DNA of 64,000 nucleotides from Ascaris suum. Its lineage: Eukaryota; Nematoda; Chromadorea; Rhabditida; Ascarididae. Position 1 is the stretch's first letter. Each line of letters begins with the position of its first letter. The stretch lies in NCBI GenBank assembly GCA_013433145.1, contig CM024173.1, forward strand, positions 2,699,101 through 2,763,100, read 5' to 3'. Below the pieces are notes generated by a model. The model saw only the letters and a program-made list of their open reading frames with translations, made no database searches and was not told the DNA's origin. Below are positions 15,401 through 27,400 of the stretch, one piece after another. Position numbers and translations under genes: made by a program.

Positions 15401-18400
15401 TAGAGAGATTTACACCTCAAATGATTTACGTATATTTGAGAAGGAGATAGCTGTGAACACGATAAAGTTAACTTTCAACCACAACGACTGAGTTCGCTTT
15501 TAAATCAAATGTTCCTTTTACTCTCTTTTCTCTTTGCTTATAGCATCGCTGCATTTCCATTGGCAAATTGCCTCATGCAAAGAGTGCTAATGATGTCGAA
15601 GCTTTTAGAATCTATAGAAGCTTAAAGCAACGTTGCTTTAAAAACGGAATATCGCAAAACAACGGGGAGAAATCAGACTCTCTAATCATTTCCACTGCCT
15701 ATAAGGATGGTAGTAAATCAAGAACCTCGAATATCCAGAAAACGGATAATAATCCGATCAAAAGCTCCAAGAAAATCAGACTTGTGCAAGAAAATTGAGG
15801 GAATTGGAAATTTAAGTGAGCAGATGAAGGCGCAAAATTTTCGGAGCCTTTCGCAGTCGTTTATGAGCTCATTTCAGTTATACATCGAGAGCCATTACTT
15901 ACAAGTCGCTAAAGTAAGGTCGCTCTAACAATGCTAACGTTCTGTCAGTTTGCCAATCATTCGGAGTCGGATTTTTAGTGAAAGCGCATCAGTGCATTCA
16001 AATAGAACGGAACCTTTTTGGGTTTCCAGTTGAGGATAGGTTTCTTCTCGGCTTCAAGTACCGTGACCATGCAAGAGCCTTCGAGACCTGCGACGTTGAT
16101 TTCGTAGATATCCCCCTCAGTGAGCTCGATCTTCGAGATCTTTAGTGTATGAACGCCAGCTCTTGACGATGTCTCGTACTTACCACCAGGCATCGATGTT
16201 ATCGTTTTACCTTTTGTTGACCATATTCCCGGTGTTTTTGTATCCTGAATAGTTTGTTTCCAAATTGCTCCACATGAAAGATATGTAAATAATATACTGA
16301 GAGATTCACTTCGATATTTCTTACGTATAGATTGATAGAATTTAGGCTAGGTGACGCATTTTGCGGAGACATAGAAATAAATTACATCATCAATTCATAC
16401 TTTGAGATAGGATGCAAATTATTGGGTGTGAATGGCGGAGAATCGATCATTTGTTTGGATGATTTGTCTCTGAGACTAATTTCAAAATTAGAGCGAGAAT
16501 AAGACCGAACTAGGAATGCGGAAGAGATTAAGGTAGATTAATGTTGGCATTCACCTTTGTCTCACATCGCAAATCGACGTCTTCTTTCTCGATAACCTCG
16601 ACATCTGTCAACTTCACGATGAATTTGTTGAGGGCTGCAAATTGATTGAATGCTCGATATATTATCTTAATTGCATCTCTACGATCAAAATATTAACAAT
16701 TAATTAAGTGCTTTGTTGTTTTACAATATACTTTTCAAAATTTAATGAATCCTCTTGATCGTCTCGAGGACTATGTTGCCACCTCAAAGATCTACTTCAA
16801 CATTTCGTATGAAAAAATTTCAGCTCTAATTTGATTCCTCATTATAACGAAATAGCCCCCATCAGATAGCAATGGAAATGCTGATGATTAAGGCATTAGT
16901 TTGCAAATCTTCTTTTACGTTAGCAAGTTTAAATGTTCATAATGAGGAACTGCCATTTAAAAAAAAATTGCATAAGAAATAATCATAAAGAACTAAATTC
17001 CACCGCTGTATTTCCTTAGAGCATTTCATTTTCCCCGTATTAAGAACATTTCTTATGTGCTTTTTCACCTACCATCAACAATAAGCTGTGCTAATGTTTG
17101 ATCATCCTTAGTTGTGCATTTATATTCGCCGTGATCCTCCATTTTAGCACCATTTATCGTGAGGCGTCGTTTTCGACCGATCGCTTCTGCGACGAATTTC
17201 TTCGAATCGAGAGGGATTTTAACACCATCATGCCACCATTCAACATCCGCATCTTTATCGTTCACATCGCATTCCAATGTTGTCGTTTCCTTCTCCATCA
17301 CTTTTTGCGATTTCAATGGAATGACGAACGTATGACGAGGCTCTGCAATTTTAGATATATTCTGATGAGTTTTCTCTATCGTATTTCTACTCCTAAAAGG
17401 AATATATTTATTGAAATATCTAATGCATCCTTTAGACCGCCTAAGACTTTTAAGCCGATTTACGACTTATTGTTGAGCTTGCCTAAACTAATGCCACAGT
17501 AGATAGATGGGTCCCTTTCATTTAGTGATGGACATATTCTCGAATCGCTAGTCTGCGTACGTGGTGAAACCATGGCCATTCGAAAATATTGCGTATAATG
17601 AAGCCTTATCGGCCCTCAAATACGAGGTGATAATTCATATTTGTGCAAATTAATGTCACAGAATTAAAAGCTATCTCTGATAGAAGCACATATTTTTAAG
17701 AAGTAACAGCATTTACAGAAAAGATCTTTCATGGGGAATATTTGTATGAGGTTTGACCTTAAATGATTTGATCTTAGAAACCTCAGATACATTCGACGTG
17801 ATCAACACAGGTGATTATGCAACACAATTTTTTTTGAAAAACAAGTAAAGGTAACTGACCTTCAACATAAACCTGCACCTTACTGAAGACCTCATTGTTG
17901 ATTTTGGCCATCCATTCTCCTTGATCCTCCTGAATGACCTCTTTGATAGTAAGTGTGAAGCGACCAACAGCATCGTTCTCCACTAGAAACCTCTTATCGT
18001 CTTGCCTGCAATTAATATTTCTAATTCACATTCTTTCCTCATTTCCTCATTCAACTTCATGTATAGTATGAATGAATTAATGAAAGTATAAGAAAATACG
18101 AGACGTTTCACAAAAAGAGTATAAAAATCTTTTACTGCGCCTTATCTCAATTCAGTCGAAATTAACTGTTAGTGTATCTGCGCTGGTTGCAACCCTCGAT
18201 TGGCGAATGCAATTTTCATACAACTGCATTTGTCGCACAACACTTCCTCAACAAGTAACTATCATGTTCATCGAAATCTATGCGATCCCAGTGATTAGCA
18301 AATGCGCTGCACATGATGAACATCTCCAGCCAGAGCACGAACGATTTCGATCGTCTTTTCATGAAGTATTCACTCCCTCCCCCTCATCCCCCCTCCCCAC

Positions 18401-21400
18401 CAAACCTTTTGTTTCTTTCCACTGGCTTCCGATACTGTTTGTTTGAGTGGCGATCGCCATAAATCAGGGTTCTGAACTAAATATTGACCAGACATCCTAA
18501 AATGCTCCCACTTTTGCTCTATTCGATGCAATACTAGAAAAAAGCCATACGATATTGGTTTTCCATTGCGATACCACACAAGCGGTGCACGTTTGTTGTT
18601 CACTTTACATGTAAGCACGGCTTGCTTCGTACGATAAATTTCCTGCGTATTTGGCAACGGTGTTATAAAGTTGTACTTCATTGGTGGCTCTGAAAGAGGT
18701 AAGCATTAACATGAACTTCAAGCTAAAAGTTGGGTTCAGCCATCTGCCTCGAAAAGGACTCTTTAGTCATTCAATTTTATCGTTATCCTCCGACGAGGAA
18801 TGTGCAAAGCATTTAAGAACTTTGGTTATGATATACCTACTAAGATATGATAAGGTTATATCTTACTATTTCGAGTCGTACAATCTGAAGACTTCAAAAC
18901 ACGTTTTTAATAAACCTTTTATCATGTATTATGCACTAAGTTTATAGCAACAAGCTTATCCTTTGCTATAAGACGACCTCTTATCCCTTTATCCTCACCC
19001 GATGGTCTTATTAGTAATTGCACAGGTTGTAGAATTCGTATTTCAGTCAACAAAATGTTTTTTCAAATAAAACAACCCCGTTTCTTTATGCAAAGACAAA
19101 TAAAAGGAAGAAAGGTGAGACTCGAATGTATAAGTATGGAATTCCAGAAGGGAGGCTAAAAAAGCTAAACGTTGCCTTCAACAGTGAGCACTGCAGTTGT
19201 TGGAAGTCCATTTGCTTCGCAAGTATATTTGCCACTATCGTCCACTTCAGGATTATTGATAATAAGTGTGCATACCGCCTTCTCGATTACAATTTTATAT
19301 TTCAATCCACCCTGAAATTCATTTCACATTTATTTCGAGGAAATAATTTCTAAGCCGTTTGAAAAAATACATCAGGATTAAGAAGAAAATTTAAAGGAAT
19401 GGAGACTTTTTGGATGGAAGCCTTAATCAATGCTTATCAAATGATGAGCAAACATTTACGTTCAACTGTATTGTTGCAGGTGTTTAATATACTTTTTCGT
19501 ACGTTATTTATTACCATAGGTGATGTTACCATTTATGACCAAATCTCCCTCATTTACTCATAGTAGGTACCTTGAAATCTATTCATTAAACACTATACAG
19601 TGATATATAAAGTAAAATCTCAAAGACTAACACTAAATATCTCCTTCTTGTCTTTATACCATCGAATTTTGGCGTTCGGTCTCGAGTAGACGCATTTCCA
19701 TTCGCAAATTTTATCAACTTGCTGTTGTACAGTTTTATCCTCGAGAGGCCGTTCCCATTTTTCCACTTTCTTGCCCGGGAATAACGATTGACGTCGTTCG
19801 GCCTCTGTCATTGGTTTATCCTTATCTCGCTCTGCTTCTCCAGCACCACCCTCATATTCTCTAAAAGTTATTAAAATATCATCCATCCATATTAAACTTA
19901 ACAGCTTAAATGAAATCTCCTTCATCCAAAAACGTGAAATATATCCTTGACTGGAAATCCAAAAAAAAAGTTTATTTTATGATGAACAAGCTTCAATAGG
20001 GTTTCTCTGAATTATGCATTTGCTCAGTGCAGCAATGGCTTGTAACTGATGCATAAGCGACGTTCGCTCTTCTTGCGGTTCCTTATCTTCTATTTGATTA
20101 TACCATCGTTCCACTGCATAAGGTCACACAATGCAATTGAATATTGCCGAATATTTTTGCGTTTACCTGTGTTTGAGCATGGATCGGAGGTCAAGTCCAG
20201 CACCGGAAGTGACAAGCAACTTGACAGCCACCGAGTCTGAGCCATGCTCATTCTCTATTGTGAGAGTATAAGGGCCATCATCTTGAGAGCGGCATTTCTG
20301 CATCACCAACATTACGGTGCCTTCTACGTGGTCTGTGAGAATTTTGAAGCGACCTCCTGGCATTATCTGCAAAGATCATCTTTTACTCGCTAACCTATTA
20401 TGACTTCATGTGTGTTCTTATGTATCTACCTATCTGTTCGTTTGTCTGTCTGTCAAATGGGAAACCAATAAACTCGTGTTGTGAAATTCGGTAAATACTA
20501 ATGTGAACCTTTCATGGCATGCTTCACTCTGAACTAGCAATTTCGAAAGTTGCAATAGTATTTAAATTATCGGGAAAATTTGCATAAACTTTAAACCAGT
20601 GGGATTTTTTTTAAAGCTCAAGTTGTAAAATAATCGAAAATTCTATAAAAAGGCTTGTGCAAGTGGTTGAATAAACTAAACGCAGAGGTATTATTCTGCA
20701 TACCCATTGATGAGGGGAATGCGAAAGCGCATATCGTGCCAATTCCACTGATGCTCTTTTACATCTTCAGTATTTCCACCGTTTTAAATCTTATTTTATC
20801 AGTCTTTTAACTGTATCTGATCCCTTTAAAAACTTTTGGTCAAAACGACAATTAAAAAAATTTAAAAAATAGTAATTTGAATATTCTTAGCCAAAGACCG
20901 ACAGACAGATGAGCCAATTTTAGCCTAAACAGAAAAAGAAAGGAAATTTGCATATTTCCAAAATCGATTCAAAAGGCGATGATTTATTTTCCTTTTCCTT
21001 TCAGAAAAACGTTGAAATGACAAATGATAGTGGCGAGCAAGACGGAAATGTCAGAAGAAACCTCTCGTAGGCCTTTCGACCATTTTACTGTCGGTACAGG
21101 ATTGCCCTGAACTTTGCATTTCAATATGGCAGTCTCATCTGAAAAAATATACACAATGAACATGACCATATCCTTTAAAAATAGAAACATTGTTCTGCAT
21201 TCTTCTAAAACCTCTTTATTACCTCTTACTTGTTTTTTTGCTAATGGAAATGTGTGGTTAAAAAAAAAAGAAACACTTCATAAAACTTGAAAATTGCAAA
21301 GACTATTTTTCCAAATTATGGATATATTCTCATAATTTATTTTTCAAAGTATAGTTTCGTTCGTGGTTAAATTAGAATTCAAAGAAAAAAAAACAAAAAT

Positions 21401-24400
21401 CATTTACTTAAGAAGACGAGAGGAAAAATATCGTTTTGCAAGTGAACGATTGAGGAAGCGAAAAAATAAGGTAAAGAAATCCTCTTTCAAGAGAATCATC
21501 GAACAATTCAAAGATAAAACTCCCACTTTGAAATGCGAACTTGCTAAGAGAACTTTTGAAAAGCTTATAAAAAAATGTGCGAAAAATTTATTTCGTTATT
21601 GATATTTTTATTTTTTTTTCCTCCAAAAGTTTTTTTAAGAGGTGCCGATTATACGAAAAAAAGAAAACGAAAACTGACAATGACAATATTTTTGAGTAAT
21701 TCAAAAAAAAAAATTTGCTAATCGCTCGCTGAAATTATATTCATAAAATCATATTAATATTTATATTCTCAATTAAAGAACACCTACTTTCAGGAACGGT
21801 GACGTTTTCAGGAATCTCGGCGATATGTGGTGGTCCGACGGGACCGGTTGGTACAAGAGGAGTGGATGTTTTCTCAAGTATCTCGGAAATGCTCTCGCAA
21901 CGCATATCGACACTGCTTCTTCGCTTAAAGAAATATTATTAAGGCGTACAAATCAAAATTCATCTCTTCAAATCATGCAAACTTATAGAAGAAGAATAGA
22001 AATATTTACTGGAACGATCGTAAAGTTAATTTATACTGAAAGAGTGTGTTGAAATTGCAGTTGTAATAGGGCTCCGAATTATTATTCGAAATGAAGAATT
22101 TGGGCTAGTTTAATATTCTTTTTTTTTAAATAACTATAATAAAATTCATTCAACCTTTTATTATTGATATTACATAACTTCAATTGGCAACAATCATGAA
22201 TTGATTATATGTTGATATGTCAAATATGTTACAAACAACAACTGTAATCCATACGTTTATGATGATATTATGACTTAGTGAAGACTGGTTATAACGTCGG
22301 TTGGCTTGTAAATGTTGGCCACATTAATTGCATTTTGGCTAACCTTGGGCGCAAAAACTTATCCGCTTTTCTCTAATATCTTATATTTCTCTACCATTAT
22401 AAATCGATGAATTTGCGGCAACGAAATGTTGGTTGCGGACTGACGATGTTCCAGAAGAAGTAGCAATAAGAAGAAGGTGCAGTGGAAGAAGCACTCGCAG
22501 AGATCGTGGAGGAGAAAGGAAAGAAGAGAAGAAAGGAGCAAGGATTGGTGCAGGCTCGATTGCAGAGAAAGTATTCGTGCTCGGATTACTAGGAGATTGT
22601 GCTTAGATGCAAGTCAGCTTGGCTCGAAGAGATCAAAACCCTATGAAGAAATTCTAGAATTAATTTTAACACAGAAGGCCAACTCATCAATTCTCTAGAG
22701 ACCTGCGTCGATGTACCGTATCCCTTCGCTATAGCCCCTCTGTAGAGTTATGAATTCAACTAGCAATCCTTTCTATATAAGTTCTATCATAATTTAGCAA
22801 TGCGGCATTGGTTACAATGAACACGAGAAAGTAGAAAGGCAATTTTCACGACGCACGACTTGGCCTATGGCGAATTTCTCTCAGCGCCACGAGGTTCATA
22901 AAAGTCATGAGGCGCAGAAGCAGAAAGGTTAATATACAAATTTCTTTTTTCTCAAAAATCGCGAACTCTATGACCCAATCCTTCAGGAAAATTCCACCGC
23001 AATAAATCCATACAAAAGATGTAAAACCTTATAGGGATAGGGGCACAAATTAGACTGACATGATATGCTGCTGCAGTTGCAATTACAGCTCTAATGCGCA
23101 GATTCAGACTTGCCGGTTTATAAGTAAACATAACCTCCTCGGTTCTTCAGTGGAGTGTTTTTCGATGCAAAGCTGAAGCTGAACGAAGTGGATATGTGCA
23201 ACAGAACAAGTAAGAAGGAAGAAATAGAGAGGAGAGTAGGATTTGTCACGCATCCTTACAACAAGTGATCCTTTGCGCGAAACGTCGCCGGAAACACCAG
23301 AGCTCCTTCTGACGAACTCGGGAAGTTCTGTGAGAGTACCTCTGCGACTTGATGAAGGAGTTCCGCTAGCTGAGCTTTCACTTTCAGTTCTTGGTACCTT
23401 CTTCAGCTTGATTCCCTCGAGAGGATTGCGCTTCTCGGTTGAAGCCTTTTGACCAACCTGTCTGCCCTGTAGTCGCTTTGCCTTTTCGTCTTTCATGCCA
23501 GCTTCCGCGTTTTGTTTCAGTTTCGCTTGTAGTATCTCTTGTGGCTAAATTCCTCAATCAGTTCCACTCGTTACGTCGTAAATTTTCGTAGTTAGCAGCG
23601 AAGTCGAGTTAAATAGAGGTGTGAGCCAGACCTCCATCCCCCAAAAAAATTTAGTTCGGAAATTTTTTAACTGATTACTTTTGGCTAAAATTTGCGCCTC
23701 ACTATCGTTGAGCCTTTCATTGATTCTTTCGGCTGAAATCTGCGATACACGATTTGAGAAGATCTCGAAGATTACGTTTCATATAGTGAGGTTAGATTTT
23801 GAAGCGTCAAATTTGCCGTTCTTATCAATGTTTGTCTCCGATACGATGATAAATCACTTCGTGAAAGCGCTGAAATTCATCGATGACTCCCCTTAATGGA
23901 TGATGCCTATGTTGTTCACTGCATAGTTCTAGCAAACCGCTAATCTTCAGCTTTTACTTTGCTATATCTGCCGTGCCAGCTAAAAATTAACACTCATCTA
24001 ATAGAGGTGGTCGATTTTCTTGTTCGAGCAAACAGTTCGTTCCCTTTATGGAAGTGAACACATGTACGCAGGCACTGACATTAAGACAGATATGTGGATG
24101 ACGCGCTAGTCAAAGACGAATCTTTATGGATGCAGATTGTGTCTCACTGTTTTTCCTGTATTGCAAACGTGTTTGAGTGCCAGCAGTCGACACAGCTTCA
24201 TGTGTAAGGTCAGCCAAGAACGAGGCCCACCATCCGGTTATTTCCGGTCTCATGAACTAATTAGCAAAATGGAAGACAGTAAGAGTATTAGGGGATGTCA
24301 GTGTGGTAGTAAAGAGTGAAAGCGCTCACCCGTGATGGTCCCTCGATCTCGCCTGGCCTTGGTGCACTACCACTGCCAGATCGTCGCAATCCAACAGGCT

Positions 24401-27400
24401 CCTGAAAATCGCGGATGTTTATTTGCGTAGTTGTTTCGATGTTTCGTCTTGCCGAAAGGCTGTAACATTAAGACAGATATGTGGATTCACTTCAGCAGAA
24501 TAACTCACCCAAACTAACGCAATATTCATTTGATAAAGGAGCAAATCTTTTCAACACAATAAAAGAATATGCATATCATCCTGACGCTATGCCTGTACGT
24601 ATTTATTTGCATATATGTCTGTAACTCTGTGTGTCCGCATGTCTGAGAGCGTCAACTCGGGAATCACTGAATAGAGTTACGAAGTTTGACGCATTTAATG
24701 TATATCATGTTATGGCCTCTTAAGCCATATTCCACTTTGTCTGTCAATCTCGAAATGCGTCGACGTTGATCCGTATCGAAATGTGTAATTATGTGAAAAA
24801 ATTTTGCAGGCGTTTTCATATCGATCCGGTCAAATAAAATCGAATTTTCCGTTGGGGATTTTTGTGGGCAATTCGATCAATTAAAACATGGAGGCTTATT
24901 CCCGTATATTTCATTTCTCGTCTTAACTCTAGTAATACTTCGTCACTCGAGCGAGATATAAAAGCGGATATCGTGCCAATTACTCTAGCGTGGTTTTCCA
25001 CATTTTTCCAATTTAACTGAGAACTCACCTTGATCCATCAAGTCAGCTAAGATCTCTTCGTCTAAAAAAACATCTCACAGAAAATTCCAATTAACAAGTA
25101 ATAGTGGCAAAATATGGAGTGTATTCTAAGCGTACTTCTCAATATCAGCGTCAATCTAAGATGAAGTGATATGAAATTTTCCAAAATTCGCGAAAAATTG
25201 AGCACGACTATAAGGCAATATGCACTAAAAAAAATGGACAAGATGCGTTATTCGTAAACATCAAACAATGACAACTCTACGAACGTTGAAAACACCACAA
25301 ACGATAAAAACAAAAGTGCTATATTTTTTGCGACACAACAAAATCGGCTAACAAGACTGCTGCTTTCGTCGGAATCGGATGGGCCTCTGCTTCGAGGCAT
25401 TCTTTTTTTCAACATCGCTTGTGGTCCTTTTCCGTGCTCTTCTTCAGCTTTCTTGTCCGTCTTCTTCAGAGAAAATTTCGTTTTTTCACTTGCTTCTGGT
25501 TTCTTTGGAGGCGTCTTTTTCAGCTAAACATTAAACACATGTCCTATTAAACAACACATAGACGACTATAATCCATGCAAGACTTTTTTACAAGCATGCA
25601 AATTATGCCGAATATTCGTCTATAAATAGATTCATTGTTATTTTAATTTCCCCTTTAAAAAAAACAATAATTTTCTTAGCGAATAATACTGAAGTAACAA
25701 ACAACGTTGTGAATTCCCAATTTAAAAAGACATTAAATATAAACACAGATTTTCGCTCTATATCACTTCACTCAATATGAGTGCACAATTATTGTACTGC
25801 ATGCGTGAACACTTACCCAAATATATATGCAACGATCATCACAGATGCTCGAAACTTATTGCCAGCTAACTATAAAGCTGCTATCGGCTAAGAGGAAAAA
25901 CAATTATGAACAGCTAGCTGGCTATCACTATGTGGGAATGAGTGATTGCGACTAGATCTCTGTAAATAAAACAAAAACTACACAAGAGGTGAAATTGGTA
26001 ATCGTTAGCTTCACGTATCAAGCCCACAGTGGAATGATTAGCAATCGTGCTCGCTGACGCAACAGGTAGAAAACGATCTGGATGGAAACGTGTTTGACGG
26101 CACATAGCACTGCTACAAAAGCAGGACAGGTGAGTGCGTTTGATTACTTCATATCTGTTGCTAAACTTAGACAGTGGCTTAATTTCTTCGAGTGCCTTTG
26201 TAACGCTAGCCGCTAATCTCTAATTTGCTTTTTTTTTATCGAATTTGAACGCGATACGACTGGACGGACGATGCACACTGCAATTCTTGGATAAACTTGT
26301 GAACATATACGATGGATATATTCACAGCGATAAAGCAAATGCTGCGTAAAGGTAAATGTGTGATGCAGATGCACTGATGAGAAAGAGCTCTTCCTGACTG
26401 TGCAAAATTTGCCGAATTGAAGCATAACGCTGCGGCAAGTACTCCAACGATCTTTGAGGTACTCCCATCTATCTTTCCGGTGCAGCAACGAGAGTATTGC
26501 TTGTGGCGCACTAATGCGAAAAACCACTTGCCGTCACGTTGAACGGAGAAGGATTGCCTGAATCGCCTTTGCTTCGTGCCGCCTGTTCGGATGTCTCTTC
26601 TGGGTTGCGCGTCGACGGCTAAAATGCACAACACACCAACTATCTATAAGCATACTCACACATCATTCGAGTAGTCTGTAAGATCTAGCGAGTTTAGTTG
26701 TTTGATATCAACCACGCACATGGAATAACTGAACACATTTAGATCCACTATCTCTGGATTCGACTGAAGGTGAAAATTTTTTGAAGGATTGGAATCCCCT
26801 TTTTAGATTGGAGTCACCTTCACCTTTTTGGAATTGGAAGCTTTGCTGCAAGAACTCGCTAGAACTCGAAAAATATTCTCAAAAAGGTCTAACAGATGGT
26901 AAGCCCTGAGATCCCCGCCGACTAGCGTCGTTCTGTAGGCAAAGGTTTGCTATTTATACCATTTCAATGAACTCAAAACTTCATAATTTCATAATTTGCC
27001 ACATACATACAAACGCTAAACACATAAATCCCATACCTGCACCAGGTGAACCTCACAGAGGAATTGACCACGCTTCTGGTGGTGCACATGCAACGTCGAT
27101 GGGTACTACTCACTCACACTTCAATAACGCACTTTAGTGCACGGCAACCGAATTTTGGACTTCAACAACGAATACACACAAGTTTGCTAGCTAATATGGT
27201 GTAAGAGTGATTCAACGGAGGAAGTTGCGGTTCAACGGAGGAGGTTGCGATTCAACGGAGGAGGTTAATCTTCACAGAACATGACGGATCAACACAAACA
27301 ACGTCATCATAGAAAAGTAACAGAGATGAACACGGAAGAAATAAAAATATGTGCGTTGTGCCGGTGATTGTGTTGCTGAAAGAAAAAGGAGAGAAGGAAA

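Noticed and set aside
17098..17502. 134-codon plus-strand ORF
   Set aside because: It is the antisense shadow of exon 23 (Ig7) plus intron; the minus strand encodes an unmistakable Ig domain.
22359..22698. Purine-rich segment with ORFs on both strands in intron 15
   Set aside because: Simple AAG/GAA-type composition; exons 15 and 16 join in phase without it.
25914..26634. Minus-strand ORFs of 63-132 codons around exon 12
   Set aside because: Except for the 81-nt exon 12 segment, which uses a different frame, they match nothing and are not needed by the gene model.
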